A stretch of DNA of 18,942 bases from Firmicutes bacterium CAG:170 (GTDB taxonomy: Bacteria > Bacillota > Clostridia > Oscillospirales > Oscillospiraceae): contig FR887216.1 in NCBI GenBank assembly GCA_000436735.1, positions 20,586 to 39,527 of the forward strand. Direction: 5' to 3'. Every line of letters begins with the position of its first letter. Within the stretch, counting starts at the first letter, position 1. Of the stretch, positions 8,424-15,754 are shown piece after piece. The notes beneath the pieces were generated by a model that ran no database searches, was not told the DNA's origin, and worked only from the letters and a program-made list of their open reading frames with translations. Both the position numbers and the translations under genes were made by a program.

Positions 8424-8432
8424 GAATAAATT
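8413..8432. promoter_or_regulatory. Palindromic operator candidate over the tetR-SLH start site
   Basis: TTATTCATGAATAA (8416-8429) is a perfect 14-bp palindrome. Extending it to 8413-8432 gives a 20-bp dyad with a single mismatched pair. It overlaps the 3' edge of the -10 box and the expected transcription start, where a bound TetR dimer would block RNA polymerase. A related half-site, TTCATTCA, occurs at 8403-8410. Confidence 0.6.
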
Positions 8433-8458
8433 ATAACGGAAAACGGCCGCGATTGCAA
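8430..8458 (-). promoter_or_regulatory. Sigma-A-type promoter of the tetR-SLH operon
   Basis: On the minus strand: -35 TTGCAA (8458-8453), a 17-bp spacer, and -10 TATAAT (8435-8430), a perfect -10 at ideal spacing. The start point is expected near 8423, coinciding with the first in-frame ATG of the tetR gene. Confidence 0.8.
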
Positions 8459-8550
8459 GAGGCAAAAACAGCGGGATGCGTTCTGAGCAGAGCGCCGCTA
8501 AGACGGACAAAAGCCCTTTGCCCGTTTCATGATACAGGTATTCCGTTTTC

Positions 8551-8662
8551 CTTGTAGAGGCGGACGTCTCTGTCCGCCCGCAGAAAACGCCGATTTTACG
8601 AAAAATCACTGGAAATTCGATACGTTTCAGAGGGCCGACAGAGTCGTCGGCCCCTACAAAAA
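8551..8662. repeat. Two-hairpin intergenic repeat element (MITE-like)
   Basis: The element is bounded by imperfect terminal inverted repeats: CTTGTAGAGGCGGACG at the left, and at the right the inverse of TTGTAGGGGCCGACG. Each end is itself a hairpin: GGCGGAC-GTCTCT-GTCCGCC (8559-8578) and GGGCCGAC-AGAGTC-GTCGGCCC (8632-8653). About 53 bp of AT-richer DNA lies between. There is no coding potential and no obvious target-site duplication. Similar GTAGGGGC-type repeats are, to my knowledge, common between genes of Oscillospirales; that is recollection, not a search. With the tetR promoter and the aro terminator it accounts for most of the non-coding interval 8424-8746; I see nothing in 8459-8550. 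Confidence 0.65.
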
Positions 8663-8711
8663 GGCTGCATGTTTTACACTGCTTTGCGAAAATCAGGCTT
8701 CTTTGCCACAC

Positions 8712-8743
8712 TCAAAAGCGCTCCGGCCGCAGCCGGAGCGCTT
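8712..8743 (-). terminator. Rho-independent terminator of the aromatic operon
   Basis: On the minus strand AAGCGCTCCGGC, loop TGCG and GCCGGAGCGCTT form a 12-bp perfect stem ending in TTTT (GCTTTTGAG). It begins 3 nt after the aroQ stop codon, as expected for the end of the operon. Confidence 0.88.
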
Positions 8744-8746
8744 CTG

Positions 8747-9181
8747 TTATTTCTGCAAATACGCTTTCAAAAAACGGATGGCCTCGCGGTAGCCGTCGAA
8801 GCCGAGGCCCATATAGGTTTTGACGCAGGCCATGCCTGCATAGGAGATCTGACGGAACGGCTCCCGCGCGCGGACATCCGACAGATGAACCTCCACGGCA
8901 GGGATCGCCACGGCCTTGAGCGCGTCGAGGATCGCCACGCTCGTGTGCGTGTAGGCCGCGGGGTTAATGACGATGCCGTCAAATACGCCGTAGGCCTCCT
9001 GGATTTTGTCCACCAGCGCCCCTTCGTGGTTGGACTGGAAGATCTCGCATTCGATCTCCTTCTCGCGGCAGGTCTCCCGGATGAACGCCTCGAGCGCAGC
9101 GTAGCTGCGGCTTCCGTAGATATCCGGCTCCCGCAGACCGAGCAGATTCAGATTCGGGCCGTTCAGAATGAGCAGCTTCAT
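8747..9181 (-). CDS. aroQ: 3-dehydroquinate dehydratase, type II
   Basis: This enzyme catalyses shikimate step 3, dehydration of 3-dehydroquinate to 3-dehydroshikimate, in the cytoplasm. The 144-residue length and sequence are those of the small dodecameric type II enzymes, not the Schiff-base type I AroD. Key residues are present: the N-terminal GPNLNLLGLREP signature with Arg17, catalytic Tyr22 in IYGS, Asn73 in INPAAYTHTS with His79, His99 in VEVHLSD, and the Arg of REPFR. The ATG overlaps the stop of the upstream aroE-aroK fusion by ATGA. It is the last gene of the operon, with the terminator right behind it. Confidence 0.97.
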   Translation of the reverse strand: MKLLILNGPNLNLLGLREPDIYGSRSYAALEAFIRETCREKEIECEIFQSNHEGALVDKIQEAYGVFDGIVINPAAYTHTSVAILDALKAVAIPAVEVHLSDVRAREPFRQISYAGMACVKTYMGLGFDGYREAIRFLKAYLQK

Positions 9182-10401
9182 GAAAGCACCTCCATAATAT
9201 GCCGGACCGTTTCCTCCGGGCTTCCGTTGTTGTCCGCGCTGTAGTCGCTGAAGCGTGCATAGAGCGGTGCGCGCACCGCATACATGGCCGCAAGATCGGC
9301 ATTCTGCGACAGCGGCCTGCCCTTTGACGGCAGACGTGCAGTGTCGCGCTGAAGCCAGACGATCACGCTGTTCTGATGCAGCAGCGGGTAATTCTCCGCG
9401 CGTGTCACGCAGCCGCCGCCAGTCGCGATCACACAGCCGGAGCGCTTTCCCAGCGCCTCCAACGCCTGCGTTTCCAAGCGTCGGAAGGCCGCTTCGCCGC
9501 CCTGCGCGAAAATTTCCGGGATGGTGCAGCCCGCCGCGGCCTCCACGGCCGCGTCTGCGTCCAGAAGCTCCCGTCCCAGCCGCTCCGCCAGCAGCCGCCC
9601 GACCATGCTCTTGCCGCAGCCGGGCATTCCGATCAGCACGATGTTCTGCATGGACAGCGCTGTTTTTTTCGTGATCTCCGCGATCCTACCGTCCGGGACG
9701 GCTCTGCCGGTAAACAACTCGCTGCTGCGGGCCGCCTGCGCCACGAGCATTTCCAGCCCGCCCGCATGCGGAATGCCGCGCCGCTCCGCCTCGAGCAGGA
9801 GCGCCGTCCGCGCGGGATTGTATACCACGTCCAGCACGAGCGCGCAGTCCGGAAAGCGCTCCAGTGTGACCGGTGCTGTGCCATTGTTGGGATACATCCC
9901 CAACGGCGTTGTGTTGACCAGAATCTGCGCGTCCGCATGACGCTCCAGATTTTCGTAATTATCCTTGCCGCTGCGCGAGATCTGCACAACCTCCGCGCCC
10001 ATCCGCCGCAGCACGTCGCAGGCCGTCCCGGAGGCGCCGCCGCTTCCGAACACCAGTGCCTTCCTGCCCTGCACCGGAACGCCGCTGTGCAGAACCATCT
10101 GTGAAAAGCCGAAAACGTCGGTGTTGTCCCCGAAGAGCGTTCCGTCCGGGCGGCGGACGATGGTATTGACGCAGCCGACGCGCCGCGCCGTCTCGGAAAG
10201 CTCCGCACAGAAGGGCATGACGGTTTTTTTGTACGGGATCGTGACGTTCAGTCCGTCAAAGTCTCCGCCGGTCAGGAAGCGTCCCACCTCCTCCGGCGTT
10301 TTTTCGCAGAGGCGGTACTCGTAATCGCCGAGCATGGCGTGGATCGCCGGAGAATAGCTGTGTCCCAGCCTTCCGCCCAAAAGTCCGCACCGGAGCATCA
10401 T
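9178..10401 (-). CDS. aroE-aroK: Bifunctional shikimate dehydrogenase-shikimate kinase (AroE-AroK fusion)
   Basis: A single 407-residue frame holds two enzymes for consecutive shikimate steps 4 and 5. Residues 1-~245 are shikimate dehydrogenase: GHSYSP (14-19), LNVTIPYK with catalytic Lys58, DNTD with Asp95, the NADP loop GSGGASGTA (119-127), NTTPLGMYPN, and GLEMLVAQAARSSELFTG. Residues ~251-407 are shikimate kinase: Walker A GMPGCGKS (258-265), DAD (281-283), FRRLE (306-310), GGG (328-330), and an LID-like RDTARLPSKGRPLS. The kinase half begins MQNIVLIGMPG, like a free-standing AroK, with no stop or frameshift at the join. ATG 10401 overlaps the pheA stop as ATGA; ATG 10398 is equally possible and sits at better spacing from GAGGTGA. 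An in-frame ATG further upstream (10434) lies within pheA and is not needed. Confidence 0.94.
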   Translation of the reverse strand: MMLRCGLLGGRLGHSYSPAIHAMLGDYEYRLCEKTPEEVGRFLTGGDFDGLNVTIPYKKTVMPFCAELSETARRVGCVNTIVRRPDGTLFGDNTDVFGFSQMVLHSGVPVQGRKALVFGSGGASGTACDVLRRMGAEVVQISRSGKDNYENLERHADAQILVNTTPLGMYPNNGTAPVTLERFPDCALVLDVVYNPARTALLLEAERRGIPHAGGLEMLVAQAARSSELFTGRAVPDGRIAEITKKTALSMQNIVLIGMPGCGKSMVGRLLAERLGRELLDADAAVEAAAGCTIPEIFAQGGEAAFRRLETQALEALGKRSGCVIATGGGCVTRAENYPLLHQNSVIVWLQRDTARLPSKGRPLSQNADLAAMYAVRAPLYARFSDYSADNNGSPEETVRHIMEVLS

Positions 10402-11540
10402 ATCACCTCGCTGTAGCTTCCGAGATAGAAGCAATTCTCGCTCAGCTCGTCCAGCTCGCCCATGAGCTGCAAAAAGCGCGGCTCGTAAACGGGCGCCTCC
10501 AGATCAAAATAGAACATGAATTCAAAGTTTCGCTCCGGCAGCGGACGGCTTTCGAGCTTGTTGAGGTTCACGCCCATGGCGTAGAATCTCGAAAGCACCC
10601 GCGCAAGCGAGCCGGGCTTATGCGGCAGCGTCATCATCAAGCTCGTCCGGTCCGCGCCCGGATAGATTTCCAAACCTTTGGAGATGCAGATGAAGCGGGT
10701 GAAATTGCCGCCCTGATCCTGCACCGACTCCGCAAGCGTATCCAGCCCATAGAGCGCCGCGCACGACCGCGAGGCCAGCGCCGCAACATCCGTCCTTCCG
10801 GACTCTGCCACGAGCCGCGCCGCCTCCGCCGTGTTGGCACAGCGGACGACACGCACATCGGAAAGGGACTGCAAAAACCGGCCGCACTGGCCAATGGCCT
10901 GCTCGTGCGAGTAGATCTCCCGGATGCCCGGGAGCGCGGCCCCCTGCCGTGCCAGCAGGCAGTGATCGACCTTGAGGCGGACGCTGCGGACGATGGAAAA
11001 ATGATAGCGCATCATCAGATCGTAGACCGCGTTCACAGAGCCTGCGGTGCTGTTTTCCAGCGGCACCACGCCGTAGCGGCACAGTCCCTTGTCCACAGCC
11101 GCAAAAACGGCCTCAAAATTGGAAAAATAGAAGATATCCGGCGTTCGGAAAAGACGCTCGCAGGCAAGCTGCGAATACGCGCCCTCCACGCCCTGACAGG
11201 CGATGGCCGCACGCGCCGGGAAAAGCTGCGGCGTTCCGTCGAGCGCCTTTCGGATCTCCTCCACGCGCGCCGGCGGCGCGTCCAGCAGCCGGTGCTGATA
11301 GCTCCGGCTCAGCTCGAACATCAGCCGGTAAAGCGTCTCCGTATCGTCACGGAACGCCTCCGGCGCAAGCTCGCCGACGGTGCGGAGCTTCTGCCGCTCC
11401 CGCGCCGCGTCCAGCACCGGCAGGCCGTGCTCCTTTTTATAGGCGGCGACCTGCGCCGCCGTCTCCATCCGCTCGGCAAAGAGCGCGACCAGCTGACGGT
11501 CGAGCTCATCGATTTTTTCACGGCATTGTGTCAGATCCAT
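10398..11540 (-). CDS. pheA: Bifunctional chorismate mutase-prephenate dehydratase (P-protein)
   Basis: It converts chorismate to prephenate and then phenylpyruvate, the committed route to Phe. The 380 residues have the three classical parts. The AroQ-class chorismate mutase is residues 1-~85 (REKIDELDRQLVALFAERM...YKKEHGLPVLDAARER). The prephenate dehydratase is ~110-290, with ENSTAGSVN and the catalytic TRF at 281-283 in GNFTRF. The ACT regulatory domain is ~297-375, with HKPGSLARVL and the ESRP motif (330-333) linked to Phe feedback in characterised enzymes. ATG 11540 is chosen because GGAGGAAAA lies just upstream and the mutase begins at once; a longer open frame to 11993 runs antiparallel-coded through aroC and is spurious. 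The start overlaps the aroC stop by 10 nt. Confidence 0.97.
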   Translation of the reverse strand: MDLTQCREKIDELDRQLVALFAERMETAAQVAAYKKEHGLPVLDAARERQKLRTVGELAPEAFRDDTETLYRLMFELSRSYQHRLLDAPPARVEEIRKALDGTPQLFPARAAIACQGVEGAYSQLACERLFRTPDIFYFSNFEAVFAAVDKGLCRYGVVPLENSTAGSVNAVYDLMMRYHFSIVRSVRLKVDHCLLARQGAALPGIREIYSHEQAIGQCGRFLQSLSDVRVVRCANTAEAARLVAESGRTDVAALASRSCAALYGLDTLAESVQDQGGNFTRFICISKGLEIYPGADRTSLMMTLPHKPGSLARVLSRFYAMGVNLNKLESRPLPERNFEFMFYFDLEAPVYEPRFLQLMGELDELSENCFYLGSYSEVI

Positions 11541-12613
11541 AGCTTTTCCTCCGTTCCGGGTGTATCCAGCCATGCGTCCAGCACGGCAATGGCCGCAGCC
11601 GCCTCCACGCACGGCACTGCGCGCGGCACGATACACGGGTCGTGCCGTCCTTCGACTGCAAGCGTCGTATCCTCCATCCTCGAAAGCGCCACGCTCCGCT
11701 GCGGCCGCGCGATGGAGGGCGTCGGCTTGAACGCGGCTCGGAATACGAGCGGCATTCCATTCGTGATCCCGCCCAGGATTCCGCCGCAATGGTTCGTTTC
11801 CGTAACAACGCGGCCGTTTTCCACGCGGAAGGCATCGTTGTTCTCGCTTCCGCGCAGCTCCGCCGCGGCAAAGCCCGCGCCGAACTCCACGCCCTTGACC
11901 GCCGGGATGCCGAACACGATCTGCGCGATGCGGTTTTCCATGCCGTCGAACATCGGCGCGCCAAGCCCGGCCGGAAGTCCCTCGACGCAGCACTCGATCA
12001 CGCCGCCGAGGGAATCGCCCTCCGCCTTCGCGGCAAGAATGGCCTGCCGCATCTGCTCGCCCGCATCGTCGCTCACGACCGGGAACGGCTTTTCCCCGAC
12101 CGGCGCATCAAACGCCGCCGTGTCCTCGATGCCGCCCACGCGGACAATGCGCGCCATGACCCGGACGCCATGGGCCTGCAAAAATTGCAGGCAGATTCCG
12201 CCCGCGATGCACAGCGGCGCGGTCAGCCGTCCGGAAAAATGCCCGCCGCCGGAGGCGTCCTGATGGCCGCCGTAGCGGACGTTCGCCGTATAGTCCGCGT
12301 GACCGGGACGCGGCACACTTTGCAGCGCCGCATAGTCCTGCGGACGGACATTCGTATTCCGAATGACTGCCGTCAGCGGCGCGCCGCAGGTGATGTTGTT
12401 TACAAGTCCGCAGAGGAACTCCGGCGCGTCGGCCTCCTTCCGGGGCGTTGCAAGCGGCCCGCCGCCCGGTGCGCGCCGGGCCAGAAAGCGCCCCAGCGCC
12501 TCCATATCGACCGGAAAGCCCGCCGGAAAGCCGTCCATCGTCACGCCGATGGCGGCAGAATGCGACTGGCCGAAGATGGTCACGGTCAGATTTTTTCCGT
12601 AGCTGCTGCTCAT
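11531..12613 (-). CDS. aroC: Chorismate synthase
   Basis: It catalyses shikimate step 7, FMN-dependent anti-1,4 elimination of phosphate from EPSP to give chorismate. Length (360 residues) is normal. Family marks: SSSYGKN start, active-site His18 in FGQSHSAAIG, His105 in RPGHADYTA, GGHQDASGGGHFSGR, GSENNDAF, the FMN-site TNHCGGILGGITNG, and the C-terminal GRHDPCIVPRA. The first signature reads FGQSH where FGESH is usual; the histidine is intact, so activity is expected. It overlaps aroA upstream by ATGA and pheA downstream by 10 nt, and has GGGAG before its ATG. Confidence 0.97.
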   Translation of the reverse strand: MSSSYGKNLTVTIFGQSHSAAIGVTMDGFPAGFPVDMEALGRFLARRAPGGGPLATPRKEADAPEFLCGLVNNITCGAPLTAVIRNTNVRPQDYAALQSVPRPGHADYTANVRYGGHQDASGGGHFSGRLTAPLCIAGGICLQFLQAHGVRVMARIVRVGGIEDTAAFDAPVGEKPFPVVSDDAGEQMRQAILAAKAEGDSLGGVIECCVEGLPAGLGAPMFDGMENRIAQIVFGIPAVKGVEFGAGFAAAELRGSENNDAFRVENGRVVTETNHCGGILGGITNGMPLVFRAAFKPTPSIARPQRSVALSRMEDTTLAVEGRHDPCIVPRAVPCVEAAAAIAVLDAWLDTPGTEEKLWI

Positions 12614-13866
12614 AGCGTATCTCCCTTCAAATGCTCCCAGTCCGCCCAGAAGCGCGGATAGGATTTTTCGACGCTTCCCGCGCCGGTCACTGTCACCGGC
12701 CCGGTGCAGAGCGCGGCGGCTGCTGCCGCCGACATGGCGATGCGGTGATCTCCGCAGGCGCTGACTGTTCCGCCGGTCAAGCCCTGTCCGCCCTTGATGA
12801 TAAGCCCGTCCGGCAGCTCCGTGACCGGACAGCCGAGCCGCCGGAGCAGCTCCGCCGTGCTTTGCAGGCGGTCGGACTCCTTGAGCCGGAGCCTCGCGGC
12901 ATTTTCAATGACCGTCTCGCCCTGCGCGCCAGCCGCCGTCACGGCCAGCACGGGGATCAGATCCGGGATCTGGGCGGCATCAATGCGGATACCGCGCAGT
13001 GCGCCCCCTCTGACCGTGACGCCCGTGCCGGATATCTCGGCCTGCGCGCCGAAGCGGCGCAGAATGTCCAGAACGGCGCTGTCGCCCTGCGCGGTCGGCA
13101 GGCGCAGTCCCTCCACGCGCACGCCGCGCTCTGAAAACGCGCCCGCGCACAGGAAAAACGCTGCATTCGACCAATCGCCCTCCACCTCCGTCTCTCCGGG
13201 CAGCGCAAATTGCTGCCCGCCCGGGATGCGGAAGCCGTCGTGTATTTTTTCGATCCGAACGCCCGCGAGGCGCAGCGCGTCCAGCGTCATATCGACATAG
13301 CCCGCCGATTGCAGCTCCCCGGCGATGTGCAGTGTGCTGCCTCCCGGAAGACGCGGCAGCGCCATCAGCAGGCCGGAGATATACTGCGACGAAACGCCGC
13401 CGGGAAGCGTATAGGCTCCGCTTTGGAGCTGCCCCCGCACATACAGGAGCGCGCCTTCCCGCCGGAGCGTCATACCGTGCGCCGTAAGCTCCGCGTCCAG
13501 CGGTGCAAGCGGGCGCTCCGGGAGCCGCCCCTCCATACGGAACACAGCCTCCGCGCCCAGCGCGCCGCAGACCGGCAGCAGGAAGCGCAGCGTGGAGCCG
13601 CTCTCTCCGCAGGAAAGCGTTCTTTCTCCGGTCACGCTTCCCCGCATGGGTATGATCTCCAGAAGTCCGTCCGCACAGGCTATCTCCGCGCCCAGCGCGC
13701 GCAGACAGCCGATCGTCGCGTCAATGTCCTTCGAACGTCCGTCCAGCCGCAGCCGTACCGGCGCATCGCCAAGCGCTGCGCAGATCAGCAGCCGGTGCGC
13801 CTGCGACTTGGAGGCCGGAATGCGGATCTGTCCGGAGCGCGCTCCGGGCGTGAGCGTCACATTCAT
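12610..13866 (-). CDS. aroA: 3-phosphoshikimate 1-carboxyvinyltransferase (EPSP synthase)
   Basis: It catalyses shikimate step 6, transfer of enolpyruvyl from PEP to shikimate-3-phosphate. The 418 residues cover the whole two-domain fold. Visible motifs: PASKSQAHR with Lys20, Ser21 and Arg25; CGESGSTLRFLLP (residues 86-98); LPERPLAPL; VSSQYISGLLMALP; EGDWSNAAFFL; the catalytic Asp in IPDLIPVLAV; RLRLKESDRL; and DHRIAMSAAAAAAL. The PEP-site loop reads ESGST, unlike the NAGT of enterobacterial class I enzymes, so I do not assign a glyphosate class. ATG 13866 overlaps the aroB stop by ATGA with GGAGG 7 nt upstream; the open frame up to 14106 lies inside aroB and is not used. Confidence 0.97.
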   Translation of the reverse strand: MNVTLTPGARSGQIRIPASKSQAHRLLICAALGDAPVRLRLDGRSKDIDATIGCLRALGAEIACADGLLEIIPMRGSVTGERTLSCGESGSTLRFLLPVCGALGAEAVFRMEGRLPERPLAPLDAELTAHGMTLRREGALLYVRGQLQSGAYTLPGGVSSQYISGLLMALPRLPGGSTLHIAGELQSAGYVDMTLDALRLAGVRIEKIHDGFRIPGGQQFALPGETEVEGDWSNAAFFLCAGAFSERGVRVEGLRLPTAQGDSAVLDILRRFGAQAEISGTGVTVRGGALRGIRIDAAQIPDLIPVLAVTAAGAQGETVIENAARLRLKESDRLQSTAELLRRLGCPVTELPDGLIIKGGQGLTGGTVSACGDHRIAMSAAAAAALCTGPVTVTGAGSVEKSYPRFWADWEHLKGDTL

Positions 13867-14921
13867 ATCGCGCCTCCGTCGCGCAGCCAGCCGGAAAGCT
13901 CGTCCACGCCGACCGGCAGAAGCCTGCACGCGCCGATATCCGTCGGAACGACCAGATTCAGCCTCGTCCCGAAGATCTTTTTGTCCGCGCTCAATGCGCC
14001 GAGCAGCATATCCGCCGGATATGGGCACTCGGTCGGGAGGCCATAGCGCTGAAGCAGCGCGATCACCGCGTCGCGCGTCTCCGCGCTGCACAAGCCGCGA
14101 CTGCACGCGGCGCGGAGGATCATGGCCATGCCGATAGCGACCGATTTTCCGTGCGAAAGCGTAAAGCGGCTGGACGCCTCAACGGCGTGGCCGAAGGTAT
14201 GGCCCAGATTGAGCATCTGCCGCGCACCGCGGTCAAGCTCGTCGCTCTGGACAAAGTCCCGCTTCATCTCCACGCACCGCGCCGTCACCTCCTCCAGCCC
14301 TTTGCCGGAGGGAATGTCCGCCAGAAGCGCAAACAGCTCCCGGCTGCCCAATACCGCGTATTTGATGACCTCCGCGCAGCCGTCGAGGAAAATTTCGCGC
14401 GGCAGAGAGTCTAATGTATCGAGATCGCAAAGCACCAGCTCCGGCTGGTAAAACGCGCCCGCGAGATTCTTCCCCGCCGGAAGATCGACCGCCGTCTTTC
14501 CGCCGACGGAGGAATCCACTGCCGCCAGAAGCGTCGTCGGCAGCTGCACGAACGGGATACCGCGCAGATAGGTCGCCGCCACAAAGCCGCCGAGGTCGCC
14601 GGTCACGCCGCCGCCGAGCGCTATGAGCGCGTCCGCGCGAGTCACGCGGTTTTCTGCGAGAAAATTCAGAATTTTTGCATATTCCAGAAGATTCTTCGAT
14701 TTTTCTCCGTGTGGGAACACATAGCAGACGGTGCGGATGCCCGCCGCCTCCAGTGACGCGCAGACGCGCTCGCCATAGAGCGCATAGACCGTATCGTCCG
14801 CAACCACCGCCGCGCTCGCGCAGCGCACCCGCTTCGCGATCTGTCTGCCGCAGTCGTCCAGCAGTCCGCGCCCGATGCGCACATCGTAGCTTTTCGATGC
14901 GTCAATATGAACGGTTTTCAT
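13863..14921 (-). CDS. aroB: 3-dehydroquinate synthase
   Basis: It catalyses shikimate step 2, NAD- and metal-dependent cyclisation of DAHP to 3-dehydroquinate. The 352 residues show the NAD loop GGGVTGD (103-109), PTTLLAAVDSSVGGKTAVD (128-146), and the metal ligands Glu184 (AEVIKYAV), His241 (LNLGHTFGHAVEA) and His257 (SHGKSVAIGM), the last two 16 residues apart as in characterised enzymes. ATG 14921 overlaps the tyrA stop (ATGA), and a long AGGAGGAGG lies upstream in the tyrA tail. The frame extends upstream to 15104 but those residues fall within tyrA. Confidence 0.97.
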   Translation of the reverse strand: MKTVHIDASKSYDVRIGRGLLDDCGRQIAKRVRCASAAVVADDTVYALYGERVCASLEAAGIRTVCYVFPHGEKSKNLLEYAKILNFLAENRVTRADALIALGGGVTGDLGGFVAATYLRGIPFVQLPTTLLAAVDSSVGGKTAVDLPAGKNLAGAFYQPELVLCDLDTLDSLPREIFLDGCAEVIKYAVLGSRELFALLADIPSGKGLEEVTARCVEMKRDFVQSDELDRGARQMLNLGHTFGHAVEASSRFTLSHGKSVAIGMAMILRAACSRGLCSAETRDAVIALLQRYGLPTECPYPADMLLGALSADKKIFGTRLNLVVPTDIGACRLLPVGVDELSGWLRDGGAI

Positions 14922-15754
14922 CGGCCGTCCACCTCCTCCTTGCGTTTTTTGCCTTCCTCGAGCAGCCGCGTCAGCTCCGGGAGATCGTTTTTCTCCAGCG
15001 CGGCGCGGTATTCCCGCAGGCTCTCCATCAGCCAGCCCAGCTCCCGCAGCAGGCAGTCGCGGTTCTCCAAAAACAGCTCCGCCCACATCGGCGCATTGAG
15101 CCACGCGACGCGCGTCATGTCCTTGTAGCTTCCCGCTGAGAAGCCCTTGTGCTCTGCGGCGGTCGGGCTTTTTATGTAGGCGTTGGAGATCAGATGCGGC
15201 ATCTGCGAGGTAAAGGCGATCATTTCATCATGTGCCTGCGCCGTTGTGACGGAGATGTGTCCGAAGCCTGCCGGGGCCAGCAGCTCCTTCACGCGCTGCA
15301 AAAGCGCGATATCGTCAAATGACGGCGGAACCAGCACCATCGGCGCGTTGTGGTAGAGATTTTCCCGGGCGTATTTGAAGCCGGAATGGTGGCTGCCCGC
15401 CATTGGGTGGCCGCCGAGATAGGTGAAGCCGTACTGCTCCGCGACCGGGAACAGCGCCTCACAGACGACGCGCTTTGTGCCGCAGCAGTCGATGACGACG
15501 GGCTTTTCGCCAATGTGCGGCGCCAGCCCTGTCAGCTCCGCAATGGCCGCCTCCGGGCAGATGCAGGCTAAGATCAGGTCGCACTGCGCGGCATTCTCCG
15601 CGCCGAGCGTCCCATCCACCGCGCCGGACATCTGCGCAAAGCTCAGGATCGCCGCATCCCTGTCCGCCGCCAGAACCGTCCAGCCCGCGGCATGATACGC
15701 CTTTGCAAACGAGCCGCCGATGAGTCCGAGGCCCAGAATTCCGACCGTGCTCAT
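14918..15754 (-). CDS. tyrA: Prephenate dehydrogenase
   Basis: It catalyses oxidative decarboxylation of prephenate to 4-hydroxyphenylpyruvate, the committed Tyr branch. At 278 residues it is a stand-alone TyrA with neither a chorismate mutase nor an ACT domain, so allosteric control by Tyr through ACT is not expected. The N-terminal Rossmann fold has GLGLIGGS (8-15) and an Asp at the end of beta-2 (Asp31 in AADRD), which suggests NAD+ preference. The substrate site has GGHPMAGSHHSGF (114-126; His116, Ser121), and AHDEMIAFTSQMPHLIS follows in the helical domain. ATG 15754 overlaps the aroF stop as ATGA. Its place second in the operon, behind a Tyr-rich leader, fits with strong Tyr control of the unit. 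Confidence 0.95.
   Translation of the reverse strand: MSTVGILGLGLIGGSFAKAYHAAGWTVLAADRDAAILSFAQMSGAVDGTLGAENAAQCDLILACICPEAAIAELTGLAPHIGEKPVVIDCCGTKRVVCEALFPVAEQYGFTYLGGHPMAGSHHSGFKYARENLYHNAPMVLVPPSFDDIALLQRVKELLAPAGFGHISVTTAQAHDEMIAFTSQMPHLISNAYIKSPTAAEHKGFSAGSYKDMTRVAWLNAPMWAELFLENRDCLLRELGWLMESLREYRAALEKNDLPELTRLLEEGKKRKEEVDGR

Noticed and set aside
8424..8711. N-terminal extension of the tetR frame, which would give a 349-residue protein
   Set aside because: The extension crosses a consensus promoter, a palindrome and the two-hairpin repeat, and adds nothing that belongs to TetR proteins, which normally begin shortly before the HTH.
10620..12661. Plus-strand frames of 547 and 339 codons opposite pheA and aroC
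   Set aside because: They are opposite strongly conserved enzyme genes, and their compositions are typical of antisense translation of GC-rich DNA.
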